Below are positions 45,074 through 54,515 of a stretch of DNA of 64,000 nt, piece after piece (position 1 is the stretch's first letter; every line of letters begins with the position of its first letter). Under the pieces are notes generated by a model, which ran no database searches, was not told where the DNA came from, and saw nothing but the letters and a program-made list of their open reading frames with translations. Source of the stretch: Nitrosospira sp. Nsp14 (lineage in GTDB: Bacteria; Pseudomonadota; Gammaproteobacteria; Burkholderiales; Nitrosomonadaceae); contig NZ_FOPV01000004.1 of the NCBI RefSeq assembly GCF_900113575.1, positions 62,001-126,000 of the forward strand. Direction: 5' to 3'. Position numbers and translations under genes: made by a program.

Positions 45074-46828
45074 ATGCGGACCCTCTTTACCTATTGCATG
45101 CTTTTTCCCCGGCGGACGGCCTACGTGCTGGTTGCTCTGCTGGCGGCGGGTATTGCTGAAGGACTCAGCCTGACCGCGTTGCTCCCGCTGCTTTCAATTG
45201 CGGTAGGGGATACGGCGAATTCGGATATCGGAAAGCGCGTCGTGGAAGCGCTGAACAGCATAGGCATCGTCCCGACAATCGGCATCATGCTGTCGATCAT
45301 TGTCGGCGGCATGATAATCAAGAGTCTCATCCTGCTGGTTGCCAATAGGCAGGTTGGTTATACCGTTGCCCATGTAGCAACCGCCCTCCGTCTCGAACTA
45401 ATCGATGCGCTGCTCGCAAGCCGGTGGCAATATTACCTGCGGCAACCCATGGGTTCGCTGGCAAATTCAGTTGCAACCGAGGCATACCGAGCTGCCAACG
45501 GTTTTGAACATAGCGTTACCGTGCTTGCGCTGGCGGTACAGGTGGTCGTATATGGGACCGTTGCCATGTTCGTTTCATGGCAGGCCACGCTCACCTCCTT
45601 CCTCGTCGGTATCGTGATGCTGAGGCTGTTAAACGAGCTGATACGCGCCACCCGCAGGGCAGGTACCAAGCAGACTCACCTTCTGCGCCATTTGCTGACG
45701 TATCTCTCCGATGTACTCGGTTCGGTAAAATCGCTTAAAGCGATGGCGCGGGATAATGTTGCGGAGGCAATCCTGCGGGACCAGACCAGGCAGATTGAAA
45801 AAGCCACGCGACGTGAGATCATGGCGCGGGAAGCATTGATGGCTTTGCAGGAACCTATTCTTGCCACGCTCATGGCAACCGGCCTGTATCTCGCTCTGGT
45901 GATGTGGGAGCTTTCGTTGCCGGCGGTGATGGTAATGGTCTTCCTCCTCACCCGGCTGCTGAGTCTTCTCAATAAAACCCAGCGGAAATACCAGAATCTT
46001 ATGGCCCAGGAAAGCGCCTACTGGTCGCTGCGTACCGCGATCGACGAGGCGCGTGCCGCCGCAGAGCGAACCACGGGAACGCGCCAGCCCACTTTCCAGA
46101 AGGGAATCAGCTTGCGGCACATCTATTTCGATTACGGCACGCGGCCCATATTCCAGGATCTCAACCTCGAGATTGCAGTCCATTCATTTACTACAATTGC
46201 GGGACCATCCGGCGTCGGGAAAAGCACGATGCTGGACCTCCTATGCAGTCTGGCTGAACCCAAGTCAGGAGAAATCCTCATCGATGGCGTGCCTCTTCGC
46301 GAGATCAATCCGCGCGACTGGCGACGCATGATCGGCTATGTGGCGCAGGAAAATGTCCTGCTTCACGATACGATTCTCAACAACATCCTGGTGGGTGCGC
46401 CTGATCTGGTGGACGCCGACGCGGAGCGCGCGCTGCGCCAAGCTGGCGCGTGGGATTTCGTGAGTGCACTCCCTGATGGGGTGCATACTGTTGTCGGAGA
46501 AAGGGGAGGATTGCTATCCGGGGGGCAGCGGCAACGTATAGCCATTGCCCGCGCACTGGCCCATCAGCCACTTTTTCTGCTGCTCGACGAACCGACGAGC
46601 GCCCTTGATCCAGAAACCGAACGTCTGTTTTGTGAAACGCTCCGGAATCTGGCGCAAAACCTCACCATTGTGGCCGTATCCCATCAGCCCGCATTAATAA
46701 ACGCAGCTGATAATATATATACCTTGTCAAAAGGAAAAGCAGAGCGGTGGCAACCCTCTGCAGAAACCGAACAGGCTTCAGCCACTCTGCCCCTATCCCG
46801 AGTGGAGGCGACTTCAGGTTTCCGTTAA
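45074..46828 (+). CDS. ABC exporter, fused membrane and ATPase domains
   Basis: Half-transporter of the type I exporter class, 584 residues, acting as a dimer in the inner membrane. Six membrane helices fall in residues 1-310. The ATPase domain has Walker A GPSGVGKST near 377-385, the Q-loop in GYVAQENVLL, signature LLSGGQRQR, Walker B LFLLLDEPTSALDP and the switch histidine in AVSHQ. The substrate is not evident; lipids, peptides or glycans are all possible. Because cyclic beta-glucan export uses a protein of this size and type (NdvA), it is a candidate for that, but distance gives no support. No membrane fusion partner is adjacent. The convergent neighbour is the HxlR gene. Confidence 0.88.
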   Translation: MRTLFTYCMLFPRRTAYVLVALLAAGIAEGLSLTALLPLLSIAVGDTANSDIGKRVVEALNSIGIVPTIGIMLSIIVGGMIIKSLILLVANRQVGYTVAHVATALRLELIDALLASRWQYYLRQPMGSLANSVATEAYRAANGFEHSVTVLALAVQVVVYGTVAMFVSWQATLTSFLVGIVMLRLLNELIRATRRAGTKQTHLLRHLLTYLSDVLGSVKSLKAMARDNVAEAILRDQTRQIEKATRREIMAREALMALQEPILATLMATGLYLALVMWELSLPAVMVMVFLLTRLLSLLNKTQRKYQNLMAQESAYWSLRTAIDEARAAAERTTGTRQPTFQKGISLRHIYFDYGTRPIFQDLNLEIAVHSFTTIAGPSGVGKSTMLDLLCSLAEPKSGEILIDGVPLREINPRDWRRMIGYVAQENVLLHDTILNNILVGAPDLVDADAERALRQAGAWDFVSALPDGVHTVVGERGGLLSGGQRQRIAIARALAHQPLFLLLDEPTSALDPETERLFCETLRNLAQNLTIVAVSHQPALINAADNIYTLSKGKAERWQPSAETEQASATLPLSRVEATSGFR

Positions 46829-46883
46829 ACTGGCGGTGGCTACAAGCCCCGGGCAGTTCGCTGAATCTACCGCAACCACCCGC

Positions 46884-47300
46884 CTACCCCATACCCAGCG
46901 ACAAGCGTATTTCAGCGATTACTTCTTCGGGATTCCGTTCAAACTGTTTAATCAACTGATCGTGCCCGTTGTTGACCACCTCATGTTTCGCGCCCCAGCG
47001 CAACAGCTCAAGAATCACGGGGATCAGATCTGTCCCTTTTTCCGTAACAGTATAGGCTATCTTGCAGCCATTATTTGGGTCATAACGCCGTAAAATCATG
47101 CCTGCCGCCTCCAGTTTTTTCAACCGGTCGGCAAGTATATTGGAGGCGATTTTCTCCGGCGACGTCAGGAATTCCCGAAAATACCGCTTGCGTTTTAAAA
47201 GAATGTCCCGCAGGACGAGCAAGGTCCACTTGTCGCCTAATATATCGAGCGCGCAACTGACGGGACACGAGGAGCGGTGGGACAAGGTCTGTGCAAGCAT
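46884..47300 (-). CDS. HxlR family transcriptional regulator
   Basis: Winged-helix MarR-like regulator of the HxlR group (138 residues): HRSSCPVSCALDILGDKWTL, LLKRKRYFREFLTSPEKIAS and NILADRLKKLEAAGMI are the family pattern. Several HxlR proteins sense quinones or reactive electrophiles through an N-terminal cysteine; here Cys12 and Cys16 fall in that region. There is no ribosome binding site; the best promoter ends only about six bases before ATG, suggesting a leaderless mRNA. A palindrome covers the -35 box of this promoter, so autoregulation is likely. Divergent gshA lies 504 bp away with similar palindromes. Confidence 0.88.
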   Translation of the reverse strand: MLAQTLSHRSSCPVSCALDILGDKWTLLVLRDILLKRKRYFREFLTSPEKIASNILADRLKKLEAAGMILRRYDPNNGCKIAYTVTEKGTDLIPVILELLRWGAKHEVVNNGHDQLIKQFERNPEEVIAEIRLSLGMG

Positions 47301-47306
47301 TGGAAT

Positions 47307-47337
47307 AGTTTAATGAATATGGTTGCATTTTGCAACC
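47307..47337 (-). promoter_or_regulatory. hxlR promoter and operator 1
   Basis: Perfect 17-bp palindrome GGTTGCA-TTT-TGCAACC at 47321-47337. On the minus strand TTGCAA (47330-47335) and TAAACT (47307-47312) are spaced 17 bp and form a plausible -35/-10 pair; the palindrome overlaps the -35. Confidence 0.65.
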
Positions 47338-47532
47338 CGCTATCCCGGCCTCATTTTAATAACCGCGATCGGACGGACTCCGCTCCCCCTCGAGCTCCGA
47401 ATCCGTGATTCCTGCGAACGATCGAATCTTTTACGTCGGCTGCGAGGAGGGCACACCCCCCTTCTTTTTTTAGAAAATCATTGAATGGCGAGTAACGAAT
47501 GAAAAGGCTTGTTGATCATAAACGACAGTTTC

Positions 47533-47587
47533 GGTTGCATTTTGCAACTTGCTGGGTTAAGCTTTTTCCAACTTGCTTATTGCAAGT
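47533..47587 (+). promoter_or_regulatory. Operators 2 and 3 upstream of gshA
   Basis: Two more 17-bp palindromes of the hxlR type: GGTTGCA-TTT-TGCAACT at 47533-47549, sharing 16 identical bases with operator 1, and ACTTGC-TTATT-GCAAGT at 47571-47587. A TATTAT element begins on the last base of operator 3 (47587-47592) and could be a -10 box for gshA, leaving a leader of about 200 bases. The rest of the 504-bp gap shows no gene. Confidence 0.6.
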
Positions 47588-47804
47588 ATTATTGCAGGCG
47601 TTTGGAACAGGTTTCGTTCCAGGACGATCTGCCAGGCAGATGATGGGTATTTGGTGTAAAACCTTACTGATTCGGGATGTATGGGCACAAACTTTATAAG
47701 ACTCCTTCTGGTCGACAGGATGGGGGAACGACGTTTGCAGGATCCGGATCAAATGGTTGTTTTTCTCTAAAGCGTTACCGACTGCCAGTGGATAGGGGGT
47801 AAAA

Positions 47805-49469
47805 ATGTCGAACAAATTACCTTGCGACCGGAATCGAGCTCGCATCAGCAAATCACTCCAGCCTTTGTTACGGCATGGTTTAAAAGGCTGCGAAAAAGAA
47901 GGCCTTCGCATTACTCGGGAGGGAACCATATCGCCAACTCCCCACCCTGTGCAGCTAGGGGCTGCCTTGACGCATCCGAATATCACCACCGACTATTCCG
48001 AAGCTTTGCTTGAAATGATCACACCAGCATTATCAGATGGGGGTGAAATGTTGGGTTTTCTGACGAACTTGCATAAATACGCCTGTGCCAACATTAACAA
48101 CGAACTGCTGCTAGCGGCAAGTATGCCAATCGGGGATCTGCAAAACTCGGCAATTCCTATCGCCAGCTATGGCTCATCCAATATAGGGAAGATGAAGCAT
48201 ATATACCGGCAGGGCTTGAGCTATCGTTACGGCCGCTGTATGCAAGTCATCGCGGGCATCCATTTTAACTACTCGCTTCCCGAGTCCTTCTGGCCCGAAT
48301 ACCAGCACTTCATGAAACAGGCGGACGATCTGCAATCCTTCAGGACTCACGCGTATATGGGGATGATCAGAAACCTGCAAAGGTATGGATGGCTCATTCA
48401 CTACTTATTCGGCTCGTCCCCGGCTGTCAGCAAAAGCTTTGTGGATAGCCGTAACTCTTCTTATTCGAACGCGTTGGTGAAATTTGACCAGACGTCCTAT
48501 TATAAGCCCTTTGCGACATCCTTAAGGATGAGCGAGATCGGGTACGTAAATCCCGTTCAGGCATCGTTTCATGTTTCCTTCAACAGTCTTGATGAGTACG
48601 TACGCGACCTGAGCAGGGCCACATCCATGCCCTATCCCGATTATGAAAAAATCGGCACCAGAGTCGGCAGCCAATACCGCCAACTGAATACCAATCTCCT
48701 CCAGATCGAGAACGAATACTACACCTCAGTCCGCCCAAAACAACCGACCATGCCAAATGAACGTCCGCTGCGGGCATTGAGGAGCAGGGGCATTCAATAT
48801 ATTGAAATACGATCCCTAGATATCGATATTTTCGAGCCGATCGGGATTTCACTTCAAACCACGCGGGTTCTTGAAGCGCTTAGCCTGCTCTGTTTATTTC
48901 AGGGAAGTCCCGGGCACGACAGGAAACAACATGAGGAAATCAATTTTAATGCACTCGCTGTAGCCAACAGCGGACGAGATCCGGCGTTGAAATTGGTCGA
49001 TGAAGGAAAGGAAATTCCTCTGCGGGACTGGGCATTAAAACTCGGTGAGCAAATGCAGGAAATATGCGAAGCGCTGGACGAAGGCGATGAAGAGAAACCT
49101 TATGCCAAGGCATTGCTTAAGCAGATCGAAGTTATCCGTCACCCGGAGTTGACTTCTTCGGCCCGGATGCTCGCAACGATGCGAGACCAGAAACTGTCGG
49201 TTACAGACCTGGCATTGCAAAAATCCCGTGAGCATACCGCTTATTTCCAGAAGGCCCCGTTAGATACATTGGTAAAAAGAGATTTTGATTTAAAGGTCCA
49301 GAACTCGCTGGAGATACTGGAGCGATTGAATAACGCTCCGCAAATACCTTTCGATCAGTTCCTTCAAAACTACTTTTCCGGCGACGCCAAAGCTGGGGAC
49401 ATAGCGCCAAATAAATCGCAAGATGCGCAGGGTTCGGTAACCGCGGCTGCGGCCGGCATCACTCGATGA
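47805..49469 (+). CDS. gshA: Glutamate-cysteine ligase
   Basis: First enzyme of glutathione synthesis: ATP-dependent joining of glutamate and cysteine in the cytosol. The E. coli class is recognised from GLKGCEKEGLRIT, TTDYSEALLEMITPA, the metal and substrate region VIAGIHFNYSLPESFW and RYGWLIHYLFGSSPA. The later blocks SLRMSEIGY and IEIRSLDIDIFEPIGI also fit. Length 554, slightly longer than the E. coli enzyme (518). The last 30 residues are Ala/Ser-rich. gshB is not in the window. The upstream palindromes shared with hxlR suggest regulation by that repressor, and a GST-like gene with a related palindrome follows. Confidence 0.93.
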   Translation: MSNKLPCDRNRARISKSLQPLLRHGLKGCEKEGLRITREGTISPTPHPVQLGAALTHPNITTDYSEALLEMITPALSDGGEMLGFLTNLHKYACANINNELLLAASMPIGDLQNSAIPIASYGSSNIGKMKHIYRQGLSYRYGRCMQVIAGIHFNYSLPESFWPEYQHFMKQADDLQSFRTHAYMGMIRNLQRYGWLIHYLFGSSPAVSKSFVDSRNSSYSNALVKFDQTSYYKPFATSLRMSEIGYVNPVQASFHVSFNSLDEYVRDLSRATSMPYPDYEKIGTRVGSQYRQLNTNLLQIENEYYTSVRPKQPTMPNERPLRALRSRGIQYIEIRSLDIDIFEPIGISLQTTRVLEALSLLCLFQGSPGHDRKQHEEINFNALAVANSGRDPALKLVDEGKEIPLRDWALKLGEQMQEICEALDEGDEEKPYAKALLKQIEVIRHPELTSSARMLATMRDQKLSVTDLALQKSREHTAYFQKAPLDTLVKRDFDLKVQNSLEILERLNNAPQIPFDQFLQNYFSGDAKAGDIAPNKSQDAQGSVTAAAAGITR

Positions 49470-49795
49470 TAAATCGTAAGCCAACTGAACTTGTCTTGAT
49501 CCTCAATGATTGGCTCTCGCCAAGACTTAAAACGACTCGGCTTTGCCACGATAAAAGCATATCCCCCTACTTCGAACGCCGGATTCTTGCAATATGTTTT
49601 CTCGTCAAACCGGAAGGGCAACCTATAAATGTGGAAAAACGGATGTGAACTCCGAGGTGGATTGGATCAGTGCTCGCGACACCGAACCGCGCGAGGTGTG
49701 ATTGACTCACTATCCGTTGACAAGCTTGCGAAACAAATTACGTGCATTACAGAGCTGTAACTGTCAATTTGCAATCTAATAGATTAAACTTAGTC

Positions 49796-49812
49796 GCTTG
49801 TTAATTGCAAGC
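49796..49812 (+). promoter_or_regulatory. Operator 4 upstream of the GST-like gene
   Basis: GCTTG-N7-CAAGC over 17 bp, in the same spacing and with the same GCAAG half-site as the hxlR/gshA palindromes; 34 bp before the GTG start. The 376-bp gap between gshA and this gene has no other feature I can support. Confidence 0.45.
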
Positions 49813-49845
49813 AAATTAAGACTAAATAATCTAGGGGAGGCCTTA

Positions 49846-50583
49846 GTGCTCATACTGTATCAACTGGAACGTACTTGGGGTATTCCGAATCTCAGTCATT
49901 TCTGCTGCAAGACAGAAACATACCTGAGGATGGCGGACATCAAATATACGGTAAGACCCACGCTTCCGTTGTTTGCGCCAAAGGGAAAGCTGCCTTATAT
50001 TGAGGATGGAGATTTCAAACTGGCCGACTCGCGCTTCATCATACGGCACCTCAAAACCAAGTACCACGATCTCGACCAAGAGTTGAGCCCGACAGAGTTA
50101 GCGCACTCGCTCGCTATGCAACGCCTGCTTGAGGAGCATCTGTTCTGGGCCACAATGTATTCGAGGTGGCAATATACAGACGCGAATTGGCAAGTAAATA
50201 AAAAAGCGATTTTCAGCGTGCTGCCACCGATCGTTCGCGATTTTGCCGCCATCTTTTATCGCCGTAGAATCCAGAGGCAGATTTTGGGGCATGGCACGGG
50301 GCGACATAGCCCCGAAGAGATCTTTGAACTCGGTATGCAGGACATTGATGCATTGTCCGCGTATCTCGGCGACAAAAGCTATTTCATGGGCGATAAACCA
50401 ACCGGTCTCGATGCCAGTGCCTTCGGGTTTCTGATCAATACTCTGGGTTGCCCGATCGAATCCCCGCTCAAGGAACATGCCCTGTCGAAGGCCAATTTGC
50501 GAAATTATGTCAATAGAATAAAACTGGAATACTATGCGGACTTGCAGCCGTCTGGCAAGGCGGCTGAATATACCCCAAAGTAG
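49846..50583 (+). CDS. Glutathione S-transferase-like protein (Faxc/metaxin type)
   Basis: Thioredoxin-fold plus all-helical C-terminal protein of the failed-axon-connections/metaxin branch of GSTs. The N-terminus LYQLERTWGIPNLSHFCCKT, the TYLRMADIKYTVRP strand and APKGKLPYIEDGDFKLADS are the family pattern. In the C-terminal half, GDKSYFMGDKPTGLDASAFGF is the N-capping GST box. The frame opens at TTG 49798, but GTG 49846 has GGGGAGG five bases upstream and starts exactly at the first beta strand, so I use it (245 residues). It follows gshA by 376 bp, so a glutathione-dependent role is plausible. Confidence 0.85.
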   Translation: MLILYQLERTWGIPNLSHFCCKTETYLRMADIKYTVRPTLPLFAPKGKLPYIEDGDFKLADSRFIIRHLKTKYHDLDQELSPTELAHSLAMQRLLEEHLFWATMYSRWQYTDANWQVNKKAIFSVLPPIVRDFAAIFYRRRIQRQILGHGTGRHSPEEIFELGMQDIDALSAYLGDKSYFMGDKPTGLDASAFGFLINTLGCPIESPLKEHALSKANLRNYVNRIKLEYYADLQPSGKAAEYTPK

Positions 50584-50613
50584 ATTTTATACGGCGGCAT
50601 GTGAAGAACCGCT

Positions 50614-50635
50614 GTGCCAGCCGTGCCAGCCGTGC
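50614..50635. repeat. Short 9-bp tandem repeat
   Basis: GTGCCAGCC occurs twice and a third copy begins (GTGC), 30 bp after the GST-like gene. The 237-bp convergent gap otherwise holds nothing recognisable. Confidence 0.5.
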
Positions 50636-50820
50636 ATAAAGGGTTTATGGGCCAGTTGCCGATCAGCCTCGTGGCGATTCAAAACGACGATTGCGCCTTG
50701 GGGCGGGTACGAACCTGGACGCAACGGCATGACGGTAACGACGTCAGCCACGTTTTACCGTACCGTGCTCTCAAAGCCATATCGTGTTTCTGGGCCGGTT
50801 TGGCGTCAGCGGCTCCTTCC

Positions 50821-51588
50821 CTATTTTGCGGATATGAAACACGTTTCGCCCCAGTTTCTGGTCGTCTTGAATTTTACTTTCAAGCCCGCTTGTTTCATCA
50901 GGCTTACAGCTTCCTCCTGCTCCTCGGGCGTGCCCAACTCGACGATGACTGATTTGAGAGCTGGGTTTTTCAGCACGTTCTCCGCCCCCTTGATAATAGG
51001 GATTTCTATGCCGTCTACATCAATCTTCATATAGTTGGGATAGGGAAATCCCCATTTCGCGCATAAGTCATCAAGGGTTACGCCAAAAATCCCCTGAATA
51101 TGAGTCGCGGCCACTTTCATATTTTTTAGATCTTCCTTTCCGAACTGAGAACGGTTTCCCCCTCCGTAAAATTTGGGGATATACAGTTTCGAAAATCCCT
51201 CTTCGCCAGATACAGCCACGCAGTATGAAGTAATATTTTTCTCGAGCTTGTTCAGGTATATATTCTTGTTCAATAGGTAGTAATTGGCGCACTGGGGCTC
51301 AAACGAATATACCTGGATGTCATTCCCGTACTTCTTTGCCGGATACAGCGAATATTGACCAATGTTCGCGCCGAGATCGAAAAAACAGGATCCAGGCTCG
51401 AAACTGTCAAGCCAGTCCAGTGTATCGGGCTCCTTGATTGAGTACGTTTTTGCCCGTTGCAGAGTCCGGAAGTTATCTATGGCGATACGTATCGACTGGC
51501 CTTTAACATTTATCTTTGTATAACCGCCTTTTAATCCATAAAGTGCCACAGCCAAACCGGAAAGAATATCGGTAAAAAAAGAGGACAT
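50821..51588 (-). CDS. FkbM family methyltransferase
   Basis: SAM-dependent methyltransferase of the FkbM group, which often modifies sugars in surface glycans or natural products. Motif I is FFDLGANIGQYSLYPAKKYG. FkbM landmarks VYSFEPQCANYYLLNKNIYL, YMKIDVDGIEIPIIKGAENVL and the C-terminal LGTPEEQEEAV follow. The frame extends to TTG 51672, but ATG 51588 begins the conserved part (255 residues); neither start has a clear ribosome binding site. The DNA is visibly richer in A and T than the ATPase operon upstream, hinting at separate origin. It follows the RgpF-like gene by 330 bp in the same direction. Confidence 0.78.
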   Translation of the reverse strand: MSSFFTDILSGLAVALYGLKGGYTKINVKGQSIRIAIDNFRTLQRAKTYSIKEPDTLDWLDSFEPGSCFFDLGANIGQYSLYPAKKYGNDIQVYSFEPQCANYYLLNKNIYLNKLEKNITSYCVAVSGEEGFSKLYIPKFYGGGNRSQFGKEDLKNMKVAATHIQGIFGVTLDDLCAKWGFPYPNYMKIDVDGIEIPIIKGAENVLKNPALKSVIVELGTPEEQEEAVSLMKQAGLKVKFKTTRNWGETCFISAK

Positions 51589-51804
51589 GAAGTTGCCAGC
51601 AGTAGATTTGATGAGTGCAGGGAAAGAGAAAATGAGCGGGTAATGTCGAAGGATATACGGTTTTGTTATCAACGCCTAAATATTTTATGATGTCCGTAGA
51701 AGACACATATCTAAAAAACCATCGGATTGGAGAACGCGCGCTGTTCCGCCATTACGATCATATTTTGGTCACACGCGCGGCAGTTTCAGTCAGAATGATT
51801 TAGG

Positions 51805-51819
51805 GAATGTCTGAACAAG
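51805..51819. repeat. Second copy of GAAT-N-TCTGAACAAG
   Basis: Identical, apart from one base, to 4444-4458 next to ccmI. Here no inverted arm follows. It lies in the 329-bp gap between FkbM and the RgpF-like gene, which otherwise shows no gene. Confidence 0.4.
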
Positions 51820-51917
51820 CCTTATAGGCCACGGTCGGCTTTGCATCGTATGACAAAATGAGTCGATCTGCTCAGTACGAGCCAGGAGGCCAAGAAGCGC
51901 ACGCGATACACCGAGCA

Positions 51918-52898
51918 TTAACCCGGTGGAACAACCCAATCGTTCAGAATATCAAGATCGTAAGAAGAACCGCTCTCCGCGAGCACCGCGCCAATTTCTT
52001 CAAGAGACACTCCCCTCCGCGTAAAAACGCTTTTTTTCAAAAACGGAAACTTGAACTCGGTAATAAGCGGCTTCCATAAATGGAAGGTCGATTCTATCCA
52101 ATTCACGGGTCGTTGATGATAATCAGCCCGCGCCAGCACCGTTTCCAGATCATAAAGCGCCGACAAACGAAATCGGCGTCCAAGAAGGCGCGAAAAACCC
52201 ACCTCATATTTTCGGATGATGGCAATCTTGAGTTCGAGTGTATCGACCCCGCGGAAAAACTGGGTGAACTCTTCTGACAGGAAGACATTTTTTTTACAAT
52301 AAATAAAATAGGATTGAAGATGCGGATGGAAAAGAAATGATTCCGTCATCCCAACCAGATCCGCATTGCAATTGTTGACCCGCTCGATAATGTCGCTGAT
52401 GCAGAAAAGCGGACCAAGAACACTATCATTAGCCAGCAAAAGACCGGAGTGAAACTTGTATTCAGCATATTTTTCCAGACCCGTCTTCCATCCGTAAAAA
52501 TCATAACCCTTATTCTCCCGGTTCATGATCCTTATGCAACATCGCGACAATTTTTCAAGGTCCGCATCCCGAATAGCGTCGCTTGAACTGATGAATACGA
52601 TATTGAATCCTGCATGCGCGAGTTCATCGAGATAATGGTGCACGTTCTTTCTTACGATGCTTTCGGGATCGTAGCTGCAAAAAAAACATACTGGTTTATC
52701 ATAATCCGGGGATATTGAACCGTCTCCATAAAACCTGATCACCGGTGTTGCCTGCCCTGCCCTCCCTGCAAGCAGGTGAAAAGCAAGATCGTAAACGTAC
52801 TGAAGGTCCTTGAATATTGCCTTTAGTTGCCATTTTATCGGCCAGTTTGGGGCCAAGAGTGAAGGCAGCTTGTCCGGTCTTTGCGGGGATACCTTCAT
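51918..52898 (-). CDS. RgpF-like rhamnan/glycan synthesis protein
   Basis: A 326-residue protein of the rhamnan synthesis F family, found in cell-surface polysaccharide loci. Diagnostic stretches: CFFCSYDPESIVRKNVHHYL, HAGFNIVFISSSD, NRENKGYDFYGWKTGL and LLANDSVLGPLF. Its ATG overlaps the atpA stop by one base (TGATG), so it sits exactly where atpG would be expected in an N-ATPase operon. Base composition is lower in GC than atpA, suggesting it arrived by recombination. The substrate is unknown. Confidence 0.8.
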   Translation of the reverse strand: MKVSPQRPDKLPSLLAPNWPIKWQLKAIFKDLQYVYDLAFHLLAGRAGQATPVIRFYGDGSISPDYDKPVCFFCSYDPESIVRKNVHHYLDELAHAGFNIVFISSSDAIRDADLEKLSRCCIRIMNRENKGYDFYGWKTGLEKYAEYKFHSGLLLANDSVLGPLFCISDIIERVNNCNADLVGMTESFLFHPHLQSYFIYCKKNVFLSEEFTQFFRGVDTLELKIAIIRKYEVGFSRLLGRRFRLSALYDLETVLARADYHQRPVNWIESTFHLWKPLITEFKFPFLKKSVFTRRGVSLEEIGAVLAESGSSYDLDILNDWVVPPG

Positions 52899-54496
52899 CA
52901 GTCTCGGCCAATGTTAACAGGATCGTGAAGGTCCTGCTTTCGATCGGAGTTTTCGGTTTTCAGTAAAGTCGCGCGCCTAAAACCAGCAAGCGCCGCGCGT
53001 ACATGCCGCAGTATCGATTCCCTGTCGTCATCGTCGAAGTTTTCTGTGCTACCGATATGTGCCCACAACCCGGTTGGCATATCTAATGCCGCTTTCCTCA
53101 CCGCCTGCTCGGCATCGGACATCCGGTCCGCTGGGATATTGTCGAGGAGTCGAGCGGCAAGCGCGAACAGCAGAACGATTTGTTCAGGGACGGAGACCGG
53201 AGCAGACTCCGGTTGCTTGAGGCATGCGCGAATCCGGCGACCGTGTTCGATGATCGCACGCGTATCCTCCTTGAGTCTCGCGCCAAACCGTGCAAAAGCC
53301 TCCAGTTCTTCGAATTGCGCATAATCCAGCTTCAGATCACCCGTTGCCGCGCGGTAGATAGCTCTCTGCGCCTTGCCACCCACCCGGGAAACAGATTTGC
53401 CTACATCGACAGCTGGTAATACCCCCAATTCGAACAGCGATGGAGAAAGGTAGATCTGCCCATCCGTAATCGAAATCAGATTGGTCGGAATGTAAGCTGA
53501 AATATCCTGCGCCTCTGTCTCAACAATCGGCAGGGCGGTCAACGAGCCACCTCGCCCGCCGCGCAGATGAGTTGCCCGCTCAAGCAATCGCGAGTGGATG
53601 TAAAAGATATCTCCAGGATAAGCTTCGCGGCCCGGCGGGCGGCGCAGGAGCAGCGATAACTCCCGGTACGCTCGCGCATGATGAGTGAGATCATCATACA
53701 CGATCAGGACATCGCGGCCCTGTTCCATGAAATATTCCGCGATGCTGGTGGCCGCATACGGCGCAATATAGGCAAGCCCCGGCGGGTCATTACCCTCTGT
53801 CACGACCACCACCGTATATTTCAGCGCATCGTTTTCACGCAGGGTTGCAACGACCTTTGCCACCCCTGCCGTACGCTGGCCGATCGCGCAATAAACACAG
53901 AGGACATCCTCGTTTTTCTGGTTGAGTATCGTATCCAGCGCGATCGCGGTCTTACCGGTCTGACGGTCTCCAAGGATCAACTCGCGCTGGCCGCGACCAA
54001 TCGGAATGAGGGAATCGATAACCTTGATACCGGTTTGAAGTGGCACGGTCACCGGGGCGCGATCCATTATACCCGGCGCGGGACGTTCGATAGGCAGACG
54101 CGTAGTGGAATCCACCGCTCCTCTCCCGTCCCTGGGGCGGCCCAACGGGTCAACTACCCGTCCCATCAATGCCTCGCCCACTGGCACATCCATCACATGC
54201 CCCCTGCGTTCCACCTCATCCCCGGTATGCAGGCGCGCGTACTCATCCAGAAGAACCACGCCTATTTCATCCTCTTCGATATTAAAGGCGATACCGTACG
54301 AGCCGTCCGCAAATCTCAGCACCTCCTCGAACCCGACCCCTGGAAGACCGGACACTTTCGCTATGCCGGAAGCGATACTGGTGATGATTCCAAATTCACG
54401 CAAGGCTAACCGCGGCGTGCACGCCGCGCGGGCGCGGTCCAACTTTGCCAAGGCACTGTCGAGGATGTCTTCTAGATGTTTATTGGCGACATCCAT
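52898..54496 (-). CDS. atpA: N-type F1 ATPase alpha subunit
   Basis: Alpha subunit of the alternative N-ATPase. Walker [33 protein letters not shown] and the arginine-finger region [11 protein letters not shown] are intact, so nucleotide binding and beta-site assistance should be preserved. I start at ATG 54496 (532 residues), because ATG 54544 overlaps atpF and lacks a ribosome binding site. The C-terminal tail after ALAGFRR (about 24 residues, [20 protein letters not shown]) looks unusual for the family. The stop overlaps the RgpF-like gene. In the usual N-ATPase order atpA is followed by atpG, which is missing here. Confidence 0.92.
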   Translation of the reverse strand: MDVANKHLEDILDSALAKLDRARAACTPRLALREFGIITSIASGIAKVSGLPGVGFEEVLRFADGSYGIAFNIEEDEIGVVLLDEYARLHTGDEVERRGHVMDVPVGEALMGRVVDPLGRPRDGRGAVDSTTRLPIERPAPGIMDRAPVTVPLQTGIKVIDSLIPIGRGQRELILGDRQTGKTAIALDTILNQKNEDVLCVYCAIGQRTAGVAKVVATLRENDALKYTVVVVTEGNDPPGLAYIAPYAATSIAEYFMEQGRDVLIVYDDLTHHARAYRELSLLLRRPPGREAYPGDIFYIHSRLLERATHLRGGRGGSLTALPIVETEAQDISAYIPTNLISITDGQIYLSPSLFELGVLPAVDVGKSVSRVGGKAQRAIYRAATGDLKLDYAQFEELEAFARFGARLKEDTRAIIEHGRRIRACLKQPESAPVSVPEQIVLLFALAARLLDNIPADRMSDAEQAVRKAALDMPTGLWAHIGSTENFDDDDRESILRHVRAALAGFRRATLLKTENSDRKQDLHDPVNIGRD

Positions 54497-54515
54497 TGGT
54501 TCACCGGCGTTCAAG

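Noticed and set aside
45074-46828. Calling the ABC exporter NdvA (cyclic glucan exporter)
   Set aside because: Size and class fit, but it is 12 kb from the glucan synthase and no NdvA-specific motif was recognised.
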